From: Mobiluncus sp034180645
GTDB lineage: Bacteria; Actinomycetota; Actinomycetes; Actinomycetales; Actinomycetaceae
Length of the DNA: 64,000 bases
NCBI RefSeq assembly: GCF_034180645.1
Contig: NZ_JAXFNY010000015.1
Coordinates: 1-64,000 of the forward strand
Reading direction: 5' to 3'
Position 1 is the stretch's first letter. Each line of letters opens with the position of its first letter. The notes under the pieces were generated by a model that saw nothing but the letters and a program-made list of their open reading frames with translations, made no database searches and was not told where the DNA came from. Shown here in pieces: positions 6,663 through 14,124 of the stretch. The position numbers and the translations under genes were made by a program.

Positions 6663-8042
6663 CTAAACCTGGCCGGCGGCTGCGGAAGGCTCACCTACCA
6701 GGAACGCCGGCGATTCCCAGCAGGCCTGGCTAAACGCGGCAGTCACATCACGCGCGACCCGGTCTACGTCATCCAGGTGAACCAGCGCGATGGCGCAACC
6801 GCCGAAACCTCCGCCCGTCATACGGGCCCCTAGCGCTCCGGCGTCCAGCGCCGCTTGGACCGCCAAATCCAACTCCGGGCAGCTCACCTCATAGTCGACC
6901 CGCAGAGACTCGTGAGACTCGTTCATCATGCGTCCCAGTTTGCGCCACTCCACCGTGGGACGCATCAACTCGTAAGCAAAGTTGCGAGTCCGCACGATTT
7001 CCGTCAGCACGTGACGCGCCCGGCGAAACACCTCCACGGCCGCTTCACCCTCACCCAGACGCTTGGACAAACGCGGCAAAATCGTGGCAATATCGGGGTT
7101 CTCCAGCGGCCGGTCGAAATCTGCAGGCTGCAGCACACCCACCAGCTCACCCAGAAACTCCACGCCCATCGCCGCAGCCGCAATCTCACACGTCTGGCGT
7201 CGGGCCGCATATTGGCCGTCAGCCAAATCATGACGCGCCCGCGTATCGATGACCAGCAGCTCCATCCCCGCACTCGCCAGGTCAAAGGGGAAATCTATCG
7301 TCTCGAAAGTCCGGCAATCCAGCAGGAACACCTGATTGGGGTGGCTCAGCAGCGCCGCCGCCTGATCCAACCCGCCGGTGGGCACCCCGACATAAAAGTT
7401 TTCCGCCCGCCGACCCGCGTCAACCAGCTGGTGGCGGCCCGGAATCGAATCAGCCAAGCCGAAACCGCACAGCGCGTCAATCCCGACTGCCACCGCACAC
7501 TCCAGCGCCGCCGATGAGGACAGCCCCGACCCCAGCGGCACGCAGGAATCCACCGCAATATCGAAACCGGTAGCCGACCCCGGCTGTTCCAATACGTCCT
7601 CCAGACTCAGAATCGTGCCGCCCACGTAAGCCGCCGGGCCGCGGACCAGGCGCGAACCGTCCTCGGGAATCGCGTCCGTCAGTCCCCGGGAAAACTCGTC
7701 CAAGTCCAGTTCCAGAGCCTCGCTGCCGGGGGCGAACTGGGCCGAAATGAGGCGTAACCGGCGGTCCGGGCGCGGGCGCATCGCGGCATAAGTCGCATGG
7801 GGCAGGGCCATCGGTAGCGCGACCCCACCGTTGTAATCCGTGTGCTCCCCAATGACATTGACCCGCCCCGGGGCGCGAAACACGCCGGACGGCTCGGCGC
7901 CAAACGTTTTCCAAAACAAGCCGGCGGCGCGGGTCCGGCCCTGTTCCAACGTGTAGGGGTTCATGAATAGCGGCTGGGATTGGTCCGGGATGGCCGGAGC
8001 GTTACGCGGAGTGGCGGGGTTGGCGGGGTTGACGTCGCTCAT
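6663..8042 (-). CDS. galK: Galactokinase
   Basis: Phosphorylates galactose at C1 with ATP, the first committed step of the Leloir pathway, in the cytosol. It is a GHMP kinase: substrate signature near residue 55 (FRAPGRVNVIGEHTDYNGG), ATP-binding motif PLGSGLSSSAALE in the middle, and the C-terminal glycine motif (MTGGGFGGCAIAL). At 459 residues it is longer than the usual ~390, mainly through an N-terminal addition of about 27 residues before MNPYTLEQG. GAGG lies 7 nt before the ATG at 8042. It follows galT by 93 nt on the same strand, so the two are probably co-transcribed. Confidence 0.96.
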   Translation of the reverse strand: MSDVNPANPATPRNAPAIPDQSQPLFMNPYTLEQGRTRAAGLFWKTFGAEPSGVFRAPGRVNVIGEHTDYNGGVALPMALPHATYAAMRPRPDRRLRLISAQFAPGSEALELDLDEFSRGLTDAIPEDGSRLVRGPAAYVGGTILSLEDVLEQPGSATGFDIAVDSCVPLGSGLSSSAALECAVAVGIDALCGFGLADSIPGRHQLVDAGRRAENFYVGVPTGGLDQAAALLSHPNQVFLLDCRTFETIDFPFDLASAGMELLVIDTRARHDLADGQYAARRQTCEIAAAAMGVEFLGELVGVLQPADFDRPLENPDIATILPRLSKRLGEGEAAVEVFRRARHVLTEIVRTRNFAYELMRPTVEWRKLGRMMNESHESLRVDYEVSCPELDLAVQAALDAGALGARMTGGGFGGCAIALVHLDDVDRVARDVTAAFSQACWESPAFLVGEPSAAAGQV

Positions 8043-8135
8043 GTTTTGCCTCGTTTCGTGGTGTGGATTTGGGGATTGAGTTGTGAAGGGCGGTTGACTT
8101 GGTTTACCTGCCGGGCGCGTACCGCGGGTGGCGGT

Positions 8136-9395
8136 CTAGTGGAAAGTCGTGGGGTAATCCAGGCCCGCAAAAGCGTCCAGCTCCATACACTCGTGGGCCG
8201 CCTGACGGGCGCGGGTGGCAATCCGTTCCGGGGTCGTATCAGAAATCCAAGCACCCATTCCCGATTCGGAACCCGCCAGGTACTTGAGTTTCCCCGGCGC
8301 GCGCAAGAAAGAGAAAAACTCGCAGTGCAAGCCCAGCTGGCCGCGACCGTCCGCGGGAGCCACCGGCGCTTGATGCCACGCCGAAATGTAGTTGACCGGC
8401 AGATACGCCCCTGGCTGAGCGTCCTCGCCGCGGGCCGGCTCGCGATGAAAATGGTTCGCCACAATCATCATCTTCAGGTAAATGTCGGCCAGCGCCTCAC
8501 GTTGAGCCGCGTCCAGAGCCGCAAAATCCGGCACGATACGCCGCGGCATCAAGTGAAACTCAATGGGCCAGCGGGCCGCAACCGGAACGTAGAGCACCCA
8601 GTGAGAATTTTCCGCGACCACGCGAGTCCCAGCCCGGACTTCTGCGTCCCGCACCGAGGCGATGAGGTTCACCTCGGGGTCGCCGGTTTTATCCCCCAGG
8701 GCGCGGGCCTGGCGCAACATCGCCGCTGTTTTCGGCGTCAAGTAAGGGTAAGCATAGATTTGCCCGTGGGGATGCGACAGGGTTACCCCGATGTCCTCGC
8801 CGTGATTTTCAAACACAAAAACCTGTTTGATCTGGGGCAACGCTGAGAGCGCGGCGGTGCGGTCCGCCCAGGCCTCAATGACGGTTTGCATTCGGTGCGG
8901 TCCCATCGAAACTAGGTTCGTGTGTAAATCCGGGCCGAAACACACGACTTCGCAGCGTCCGTCGGCGGGACGCTCACAGAACAAGTCCTGGCCATCCGGG
9001 TGAGTTTCGGCGTTGTTTACGCCGGGAACTTCCATGAGGGAGGGGAAACGGTTTTCAAAAACCACCACGTCATAGTCGGTGTCGGGAATCTCCCCGTCTT
9101 GGTAGGTCGCGCCCGGACGCGCCGGACCCAGCGGATTGGCGTCAGCGGGCGGCAGGAAAGTGCGGTTCATGCGGTGAGCCGCCATCGGAATCCAATCCCC
9201 CGTCAACGGGTCGCGGCGCATAATCGGGCCCGACACCGCCGTTCCATCCACCGACTCAAACCGAGGCGGGAGCGGACGCGGGTCATCACTGCGGCGAGTC
9301 GCCGACCCGGACACATAGGGCTCAGAATCGTCAAAGTAGAACAAATCGCGGCCATCAGCCAGTTTTATCGCAGTTTTGCGTACCAGGTGTTCCAT
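8136..9395 (-). CDS. galT: Galactose-1-phosphate uridylyltransferase
   Basis: Swaps UMP between UDP-glucose and galactose-1-phosphate (Leloir pathway). The catalytic histidine motif is SHPHGQIYAYP, and AENSHWVLYVPVAARWPIE with HLMPRRIVPDF marks the second half of this HIT-superfamily fold. The ATG at 9395 is chosen over an in-frame start at 9554 because AAAGGAG lies 6 nt upstream and the upstream stretch is not conserved in character; this gives 419 residues. It is the first gene of galT-galK; no galE is seen in the window. Confidence 0.95.
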   Translation of the reverse strand: MEHLVRKTAIKLADGRDLFYFDDSEPYVSGSATRRSDDPRPLPPRFESVDGTAVSGPIMRRDPLTGDWIPMAAHRMNRTFLPPADANPLGPARPGATYQDGEIPDTDYDVVVFENRFPSLMEVPGVNNAETHPDGQDLFCERPADGRCEVVCFGPDLHTNLVSMGPHRMQTVIEAWADRTAALSALPQIKQVFVFENHGEDIGVTLSHPHGQIYAYPYLTPKTAAMLRQARALGDKTGDPEVNLIASVRDAEVRAGTRVVAENSHWVLYVPVAARWPIEFHLMPRRIVPDFAALDAAQREALADIYLKMMIVANHFHREPARGEDAQPGAYLPVNYISAWHQAPVAPADGRGQLGLHCEFFSFLRAPGKLKYLAGSESGMGAWISDTTPERIATRARQAAHECMELDAFAGLDYPTTFH

Positions 9396-9562
9396 CACGT
9401 ACTCCTTTCGGGTTAATTCTAAGCGGAATGCGCGGCCAAAGTGGGGGTATGCACCAATATCTGGGTCAGTCGGGTCGAACGGTGGAGTGCCAGTACGTGC
9501 GGTCGAGGTCGGATTGGTGGATTGGCGAATCGGCGGAGAGACCGCGGGCGGCACGGGGCGAC

Positions 9563-9568
9563 TAAACT
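9563..9568 (+). promoter_or_regulatory. -10 element for leaderless nadE
   Basis: TAAACT ends seven bases before the A of the nadE ATG at 9575, and no Shine-Dalgarno sequence is visible. That spacing places transcription start at the initiation codon. No clear -35 is seen. The same arrangement occurs at tmk, purD and csrA. Confidence 0.5.
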
Positions 9569-9574
9569 GGTTTT

Positions 9575-11626
9575 ATGGATAACATCTATGCTCATGGAAT
9601 CGCCCGCGTAGCCAGCGCGACTTTTACGATTCAGCTGGGAGACCCCCACGCCAATGCCCGCCAAATCGTCGAATTGGCCCGGGCTGCCGCCACCCAACAC
9701 GCCGCCCTGGTAGTGTTTCCCCAAGACTGCCTGACCGGCGTCACTCTCGGGGATTGGGGCGCGAACACTGCGGTCGCCAACGCCACTGTTTCGGCGCTGC
9801 ACTGGATTGCGACCCAGACCGCGGATTTGTCGATTGTGACTATCGTGGGGGCGCGCCTCGGCGGGGTGTCGAGAGCGGTGTCAATCTGGGGCGGAGAGGT
9901 CCACGACGACTTAGACCAGAGCTGGGGATTTTCCGCCACGAACCTGCCCGGACTGCATATTTTGCCGGTCGTCGGTTCGCTAAACCGGCTGGCCGCAGCC
10001 GACAACCCGGCTCCCGTCAGTTTTTATACCCGCAACTCTTTCGGCGCCGCCATGTCGGGGAATTCTTTGCCCTCTGCCACAGTCATCGCCCACCTGGCCG
10101 CACCGGCACACACGGTCGGCTCCACTCGCCACCTACACCGCGCGGCTCGCGCCCTTTCTCGCGATTTGCACCTGGCAGTCGTACAAACGATTGGCTCTCA
10201 CGGTGAATCCTCCACCGATGGGGCCTACAGTGCCAGCGGATTTATTGCCGCTGACGGTCAGGTCCTGGCTGCTGAAACGCACCTGAGCAGTGCCGGTTTG
10301 ACCCTGGCCGACATCGTGTTGCCCGAACTGGCTCGGGCGGTGCGCTACACCGGCCCGGGCTATACCGAACTGACCGGGTACGGAAACTTTGAAGTGGCGC
10401 TGGATTTGTATACCGAGATTCCCCTGCTGGAGCCCCCCGCCCAGCGCCCCCTGGTTCCCGTGACGAACCGGCGCTACCGGGCTGACCTGCGCGAAGCCTT
10501 TGATATACAGCGCGATGCCCTGGTGCGGCGCTTGCGTGCGCTGGGGAATGCGAACATTATCTTGGGAATTTCCGGCGGTCTGGACTCCACGCTGGCCCTG
10601 CTGGTTGCAATAGCCGCCCGCGACAGCGCTTTAGCGCATGAGTCGGCGCGGCAAACGGCACAGCCGAACAGCGAAAGCAACGATTGCGGGCCAGAAATCC
10701 TCACCTTTACCATGCCCGGCTTCGCCACTTCGGAACACACGAAAGGCAACGCCCAAAAACTTGCCGCCGCAGTGGGGGTGAGCTGCGAACTTATCGACAT
10801 TCGGCCAACTGCCACCGAGATGTTGAAAACGATGGGGCACCCCGCCGGACACGGCGAGGCGGTCTATGACATCACATTTGAGAACGTGCAAGCCGGGTTG
10901 CGCAGCGATTACCTGTTCCGGCTGGCCAATCAGCGCCGCGGGTTCGTGCTGGGAACCGGGGATTTGTCCGAAAGTGCGCTGGGATGGACGACTTACGGGG
11001 TCGGGGACCACATGAGCCACTATTCGGTGAACTGCGGCGTGCCCAAGTCAATGATGCCCGATTTGATTCGCGAAGCCGCCGAGGTGCTCATCGAGCGGGA
11101 GTTAGTCGCTGACCCCGCGGCCTTGCTGGACACGGTGGAATCCATTATCGCCACCGATGTCACCCCGGAGCTGATTCCCGATCACGACAGCGGCGGGACG
11201 GCTCAACACCAGACGACAGAAGGGTCTATCGGACCGTACCTGTTGCACGATTTCTTCCTGTATCACACGCTGCGGGGAGCTGGACCGGACCTGGTCGGAT
11301 TCCTGGCGTTGGCGGCGTTCACCAAACCCGCGGAGTGTACGGGTCAGGACGCCGGGGACACCGGGCAGGACAGCACGGGTACGGAAAGTTCCGCGGGCAG
11401 CTCCCAGGGCGGCTGGTCAAATGAGGGCCGCTACTTTACCCGCGAAGAAGTCCTGAAATGGCTGGAAGTGTTTTACCGCCGCTTCCTGACCCAGCAGTAC
11501 AAGCGCTCTACCTCGGTCGATGGGCCGGTCATCTGGGAGGGCATGACGCTGTCGCCCCGCGCTGGATTCAACTTCCCCTCGGACTTATCCCCCGCGGCCG
11601 CCCTGGCGCAACTGCGTAACCTGTAA
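9575..11626 (+). CDS. nadE: NAD+ synthetase with degenerate glutaminase domain
   Basis: Final step of NAD synthesis: amidation of nicotinate adenine dinucleotide with ATP. The 683-residue protein has the two-domain glutamine-dependent layout: an N-terminal nitrilase-fold amidase domain (1-~290) and a C-terminal ATP pyrophosphatase domain with the P-loop ILGISGGLDST (329-339). The amidase domain lacks its catalytic Glu-Lys-Cys triad. The usual FPEL is VFPQDC (Q50), there is no lysine at all before residue 390, and the only cysteine in the domain is C52, not in a CEDxW motif. It probably uses free ammonia or another amidase. Transcription looks leaderless from the ATG. It converges with gdhA. 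Confidence 0.93.
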   Translation: MDNIYAHGIARVASATFTIQLGDPHANARQIVELARAAATQHAALVVFPQDCLTGVTLGDWGANTAVANATVSALHWIATQTADLSIVTIVGARLGGVSRAVSIWGGEVHDDLDQSWGFSATNLPGLHILPVVGSLNRLAAADNPAPVSFYTRNSFGAAMSGNSLPSATVIAHLAAPAHTVGSTRHLHRAARALSRDLHLAVVQTIGSHGESSTDGAYSASGFIAADGQVLAAETHLSSAGLTLADIVLPELARAVRYTGPGYTELTGYGNFEVALDLYTEIPLLEPPAQRPLVPVTNRRYRADLREAFDIQRDALVRRLRALGNANIILGISGGLDSTLALLVAIAARDSALAHESARQTAQPNSESNDCGPEILTFTMPGFATSEHTKGNAQKLAAAVGVSCELIDIRPTATEMLKTMGHPAGHGEAVYDITFENVQAGLRSDYLFRLANQRRGFVLGTGDLSESALGWTTYGVGDHMSHYSVNCGVPKSMMPDLIREAAEVLIERELVADPAALLDTVESIIATDVTPELIPDHDSGGTAQHQTTEGSIGPYLLHDFFLYHTLRGAGPDLVGFLALAAFTKPAECTGQDAGDTGQDSTGTESSAGSSQGGWSNEGRYFTREEVLKWLEVFYRRFLTQQYKRSTSVDGPVIWEGMTLSPRAGFNFPSDLSPAAALAQLRNL

Positions 11627-11676
11627 CCCGACGCTGGAAAATTCGTTCGATACCCGCGCGGGTGTGGCTAACTGGG

Positions 11677-11724
11677 GAGATATGCCGGGTAGCTGCCATT
11701 ATTGGCAGCTACCCGGCATATCTC
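11677..11724. repeat. Intergenic inverted repeat, copy 2
   Basis: A perfect 22-bp inverted repeat with a TTAT loop. The central TAGCTGCCA...TGGCAGCTA is identical to that of the repeat at 48-99, and CTGCCCCGGA occurs near both (2-11 and 11742-11751). It lies 50 nt past nadE, with a separate terminator further on. Confidence 0.8.
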
Positions 11725-11796
11725 ACCCTATAAATCAAATCTGCCCCGGATAACCTGGCCAAAAACGGCTCAAAGTTTAAGCATTCAATACGGTTT

Positions 11797-11837
11797 AAAC
11801 TGCTCGGTATGCCATACGGCATACCGAGCAGTTTTTT
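11797..11837 (+). terminator. Terminator between nadE and gdhA
   Basis: A perfect 17-bp stem (11797-11813 with 11818-11834, loop ATAC) runs into TTTTTT on the plus strand. It therefore terminates nadE transcripts reading through the repeat at 11677. The opposite side (TTTAAACC) could weakly serve gdhA, which ends at 11855. Confidence 0.8.
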
Positions 11838-11854
11838 AGTATAAGCTGCGGAGA

Positions 11855-13195
11855 TCAGATGACGCCGTGAGCCAGCATGGCGTCAGCGACACGGCGGAAA
11901 CCGGTGATGTTCGCGCCGTAAACGTAGTCGCCGGGCTTGCCGTAATCCTCAGCAGTCGCCAAGCAGTCGGTGTGAATGTCGCGCATCATAGCTTCCAAGC
12001 GTTCCTCGGCATACTCGAAAGACCAGCGGGAACGCGAGGCGTTCTGTTCCATCTCGAAAGCGGAAGTCCCCACGCCACCGGCGTTAGCGGCCTTGCCCGG
12101 AGCATAGGAAACGCCGGGCGCAGCCTGGAAGATGTCAATCGCCTCGGGAGTCGAGGGCATATTCGCGCCCTCCACCACATACTTGCAACCGTTTTTCACC
12201 AAGGTCCTCGCATCGTTGGCATCGATTTCGTTTTGGGTCGCGGCGGGCAGAGCCACGTCAACAGGAACGGCCCAAACTCGGCCGGAATCGTGGAACTCCG
12301 CGCTGGGACGCTGCGCGGCATAGTCGGAAACCCGGCCGCGGCGATGTTCCTTAATCTCTTTGAGCAAATCCAGGTCGATGCCGTCCTTGTCGTACACCCA
12401 GCCGTTAGAATCCGAGCAGGTCACCGGCTTAGCGCCGAGCTGCTGGGCCTTTTCGATGGCGTAAATCGCCACGTTGCCCGAACCGGAAACCGCACAGGTC
12501 CGGCCTTCCAGGGATTCTCCCCGGTCCTCAGCCATGAACCGGGCGAACATGACCTGACCGTAACCGGTCGCCTCGGTACGAACCAGAGAACCGCCCCAGC
12601 CCAAACCTTTCCCGGTCAAAACGCCGGCCTCGTGTACGCCGGTCAGACGCTTGTACTGACCGAACAGGTAGCCAATCTCGCGACCACCCACACCGATGTC
12701 ACCAGCGGGAACGTCAGTCTTGTCGCCGATGTGACGGTACAGCTCGGTCATGAAAGATTGGCAGAACAGCATGACTTCGTTATCCGACTTGCCGTGCGGG
12801 TCGAAGTCCGAACCGCCCTTGCCGCCGCCGATACCCTGGTTCGTCAAGGCGTTCTTAAAGATTTGCTCGAAACCCAGGAACTTGATGATGTTGCGGTTCA
12901 CCGACTTGTGGAAGCGCAAGCCGCCCTTGTACGGGCCGAGCGCGCTGTTGAACTCTACGCGGTAGCCACGGTTGACCTGAACTTCACCGTGGTCGTCGAC
13001 CCAGGGAACCCGGAAAATAATCTGGCGTTCGGGCTCGGTCAGGCGCTCCAACAGGCCGTAATCAGCGTATTCGGGGTGCCGTTCGATAATCGGATCCAGC
13101 GAGATTAGCACCTCAGTCAAGGCCTGGAGGAACTCCGGTTCGCCGGGATTACGATGATCGGTTTCTTGTAATACTTTTTCTAGTTTAGGATGCAT
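11855..13195 (-). CDS. gdhA: NADP-type glutamate dehydrogenase
   Basis: Reductive amination of 2-oxoglutarate to glutamate, the main ammonium-assimilating step where present. The 446-residue length and sequence fit the hexameric NADP-dependent (GDH I) group: GPYKGGLRFHKSVN with its active-site lysine, GGGKGGSDFDPHGKSD with the catalytic lysine, PAGDIGVGGREIGYLFGQYK, and the Rossmann stretch CAVSGSGNVAIYAIEKAQQL. The ATG is preceded by AAAGGAG at 8 nt spacing. It is monocistronic, with convergent nadE downstream. Ammonia use here is of interest beside a NadE that appears to rely on ammonia. Confidence 0.97.
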   Translation of the reverse strand: MHPKLEKVLQETDHRNPGEPEFLQALTEVLISLDPIIERHPEYADYGLLERLTEPERQIIFRVPWVDDHGEVQVNRGYRVEFNSALGPYKGGLRFHKSVNRNIIKFLGFEQIFKNALTNQGIGGGKGGSDFDPHGKSDNEVMLFCQSFMTELYRHIGDKTDVPAGDIGVGGREIGYLFGQYKRLTGVHEAGVLTGKGLGWGGSLVRTEATGYGQVMFARFMAEDRGESLEGRTCAVSGSGNVAIYAIEKAQQLGAKPVTCSDSNGWVYDKDGIDLDLLKEIKEHRRGRVSDYAAQRPSAEFHDSGRVWAVPVDVALPAATQNEIDANDARTLVKNGCKYVVEGANMPSTPEAIDIFQAAPGVSYAPGKAANAGGVGTSAFEMEQNASRSRWSFEYAEERLEAMMRDIHTDCLATAEDYGKPGDYVYGANITGFRRVADAMLAHGVI

Positions 13196-13339
13196 GGGTT
13201 TACGCTCCTTTGTTTAATTTATTTGTCGCGCCAAATATACCATCGGTCTCATTTCGCAAACGAATCGTTCCGCATCTTGGACATGTAGCGACACGTTCCC
13301 GACAAACCCCCACCACCGACCTTGTGCGCACCACAAACC

Positions 13340-13377
13340 TAAAAAGTGACCGGGAAACCTGGTGAGGTTCCCCGGTC
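13340..13377 (-). terminator. Rho-independent terminator of ahpC
   Basis: A 13-bp stem with one mismatch (GACCGGG.../...CCCGGTC, 13348-13360 with 13365-13377, loop GGTG) is followed on the minus strand by ACTTTTT. It lies 18 nt past the ahpC stop. Confidence 0.8.
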
Positions 13378-13395
13378 GAGAAGATGAAAACAGAC

Positions 13396-13998
13396 TCAGA
13401 TAGACAGCGACACGAGGTTCGTAGCCGCTTTGAATACGTCGAGGGTCGGTTCGCCCGGATGCCACCCGCAAGAGGTCAAGCCGCCGGACTGCAGGGCGTC
13501 GAGCTGACGCACCAGTTCCTCAGCGTTACGCCCGACCGAGCCGTCATCAACCGAAACGAAACGCACCCGATTATCGGGGTCGACCAGGAACGACGCCCGG
13601 TCGCACACGCCTTCGCGGTTCAACACCCCGACAGCTTTCACGAATTCGTGAGTCAGGTCGCTGGACAGCGGGAACGGCACGTTCTTTAGCAGCTCGTCCT
13701 TGGAACGCCAAGCCAGGTGGACGTACTCGGAATCAGTGTTCACCGCCACCACGTCACAGTGGCGTTCCTGCAAATCCTCGTACACTCCGGCGATGCCAGC
13801 CAGTTCGGTGGGGCACACAAAGGTGAAGTCCTTGGGCCACATGATGAACAGGCGCCACTGGCCTTCCTCCACGTCAGCGGAGCGCACCCGGGTAAAGTAG
13901 TCGTCTTCCTTGTTCACGGGCAGCTCAGAGAGTACGCCGCCCACTACGGCCTGAAAGTCGTACTCCGGGAACTCATCGCCAATCGTCAAAATCGCCAT
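13396..13998 (-). CDS. ahpC: Peroxiredoxin, AhpC type
   Basis: Thiol peroxidase reducing hydrogen and alkyl peroxides in the cytosol. The peroxidatic cysteine is C62 in FTFVCPTEL and the resolving cysteine is probably C177 in LTSCGWHPGEPTL, a C-terminal arrangement like mycobacterial AhpC. There are 200 residues. AGAGGAG lies 8 nt before the ATG. It stands alone, with its own terminator and no adjacent ahpF or ahpD, so its reductant (thioredoxin or an AhpD-like protein) must be encoded elsewhere. Confidence 0.93.
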   Translation of the reverse strand: MAILTIGDEFPEYDFQAVVGGVLSELPVNKEDDYFTRVRSADVEEGQWRLFIMWPKDFTFVCPTELAGIAGVYEDLQERHCDVVAVNTDSEYVHLAWRSKDELLKNVPFPLSSDLTHEFVKAVGVLNREGVCDRASFLVDPDNRVRFVSVDDGSVGRNAEELVRQLDALQSGGLTSCGWHPGEPTLDVFKAATNLVSLSI

Positions 13999-14124
13999 CG
14001 TTTATCTCCTCTGGACTTAGAGTCAGCATCAACCGTTGACGTGGTAATTGTATGCGAAAGCTGCAAATTATGCAGGCTTAAGCGGTTTTACTGGCCGGCA
14101 CGGGCTCAGTCTGGCCGGCAAGGC

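Noticed and set aside
11867..13108. 413-codon plus-strand frame opposite gdhA
   Set aside because: Shadow of gdhA caused by codon bias; the protein on the minus strand is unambiguous.
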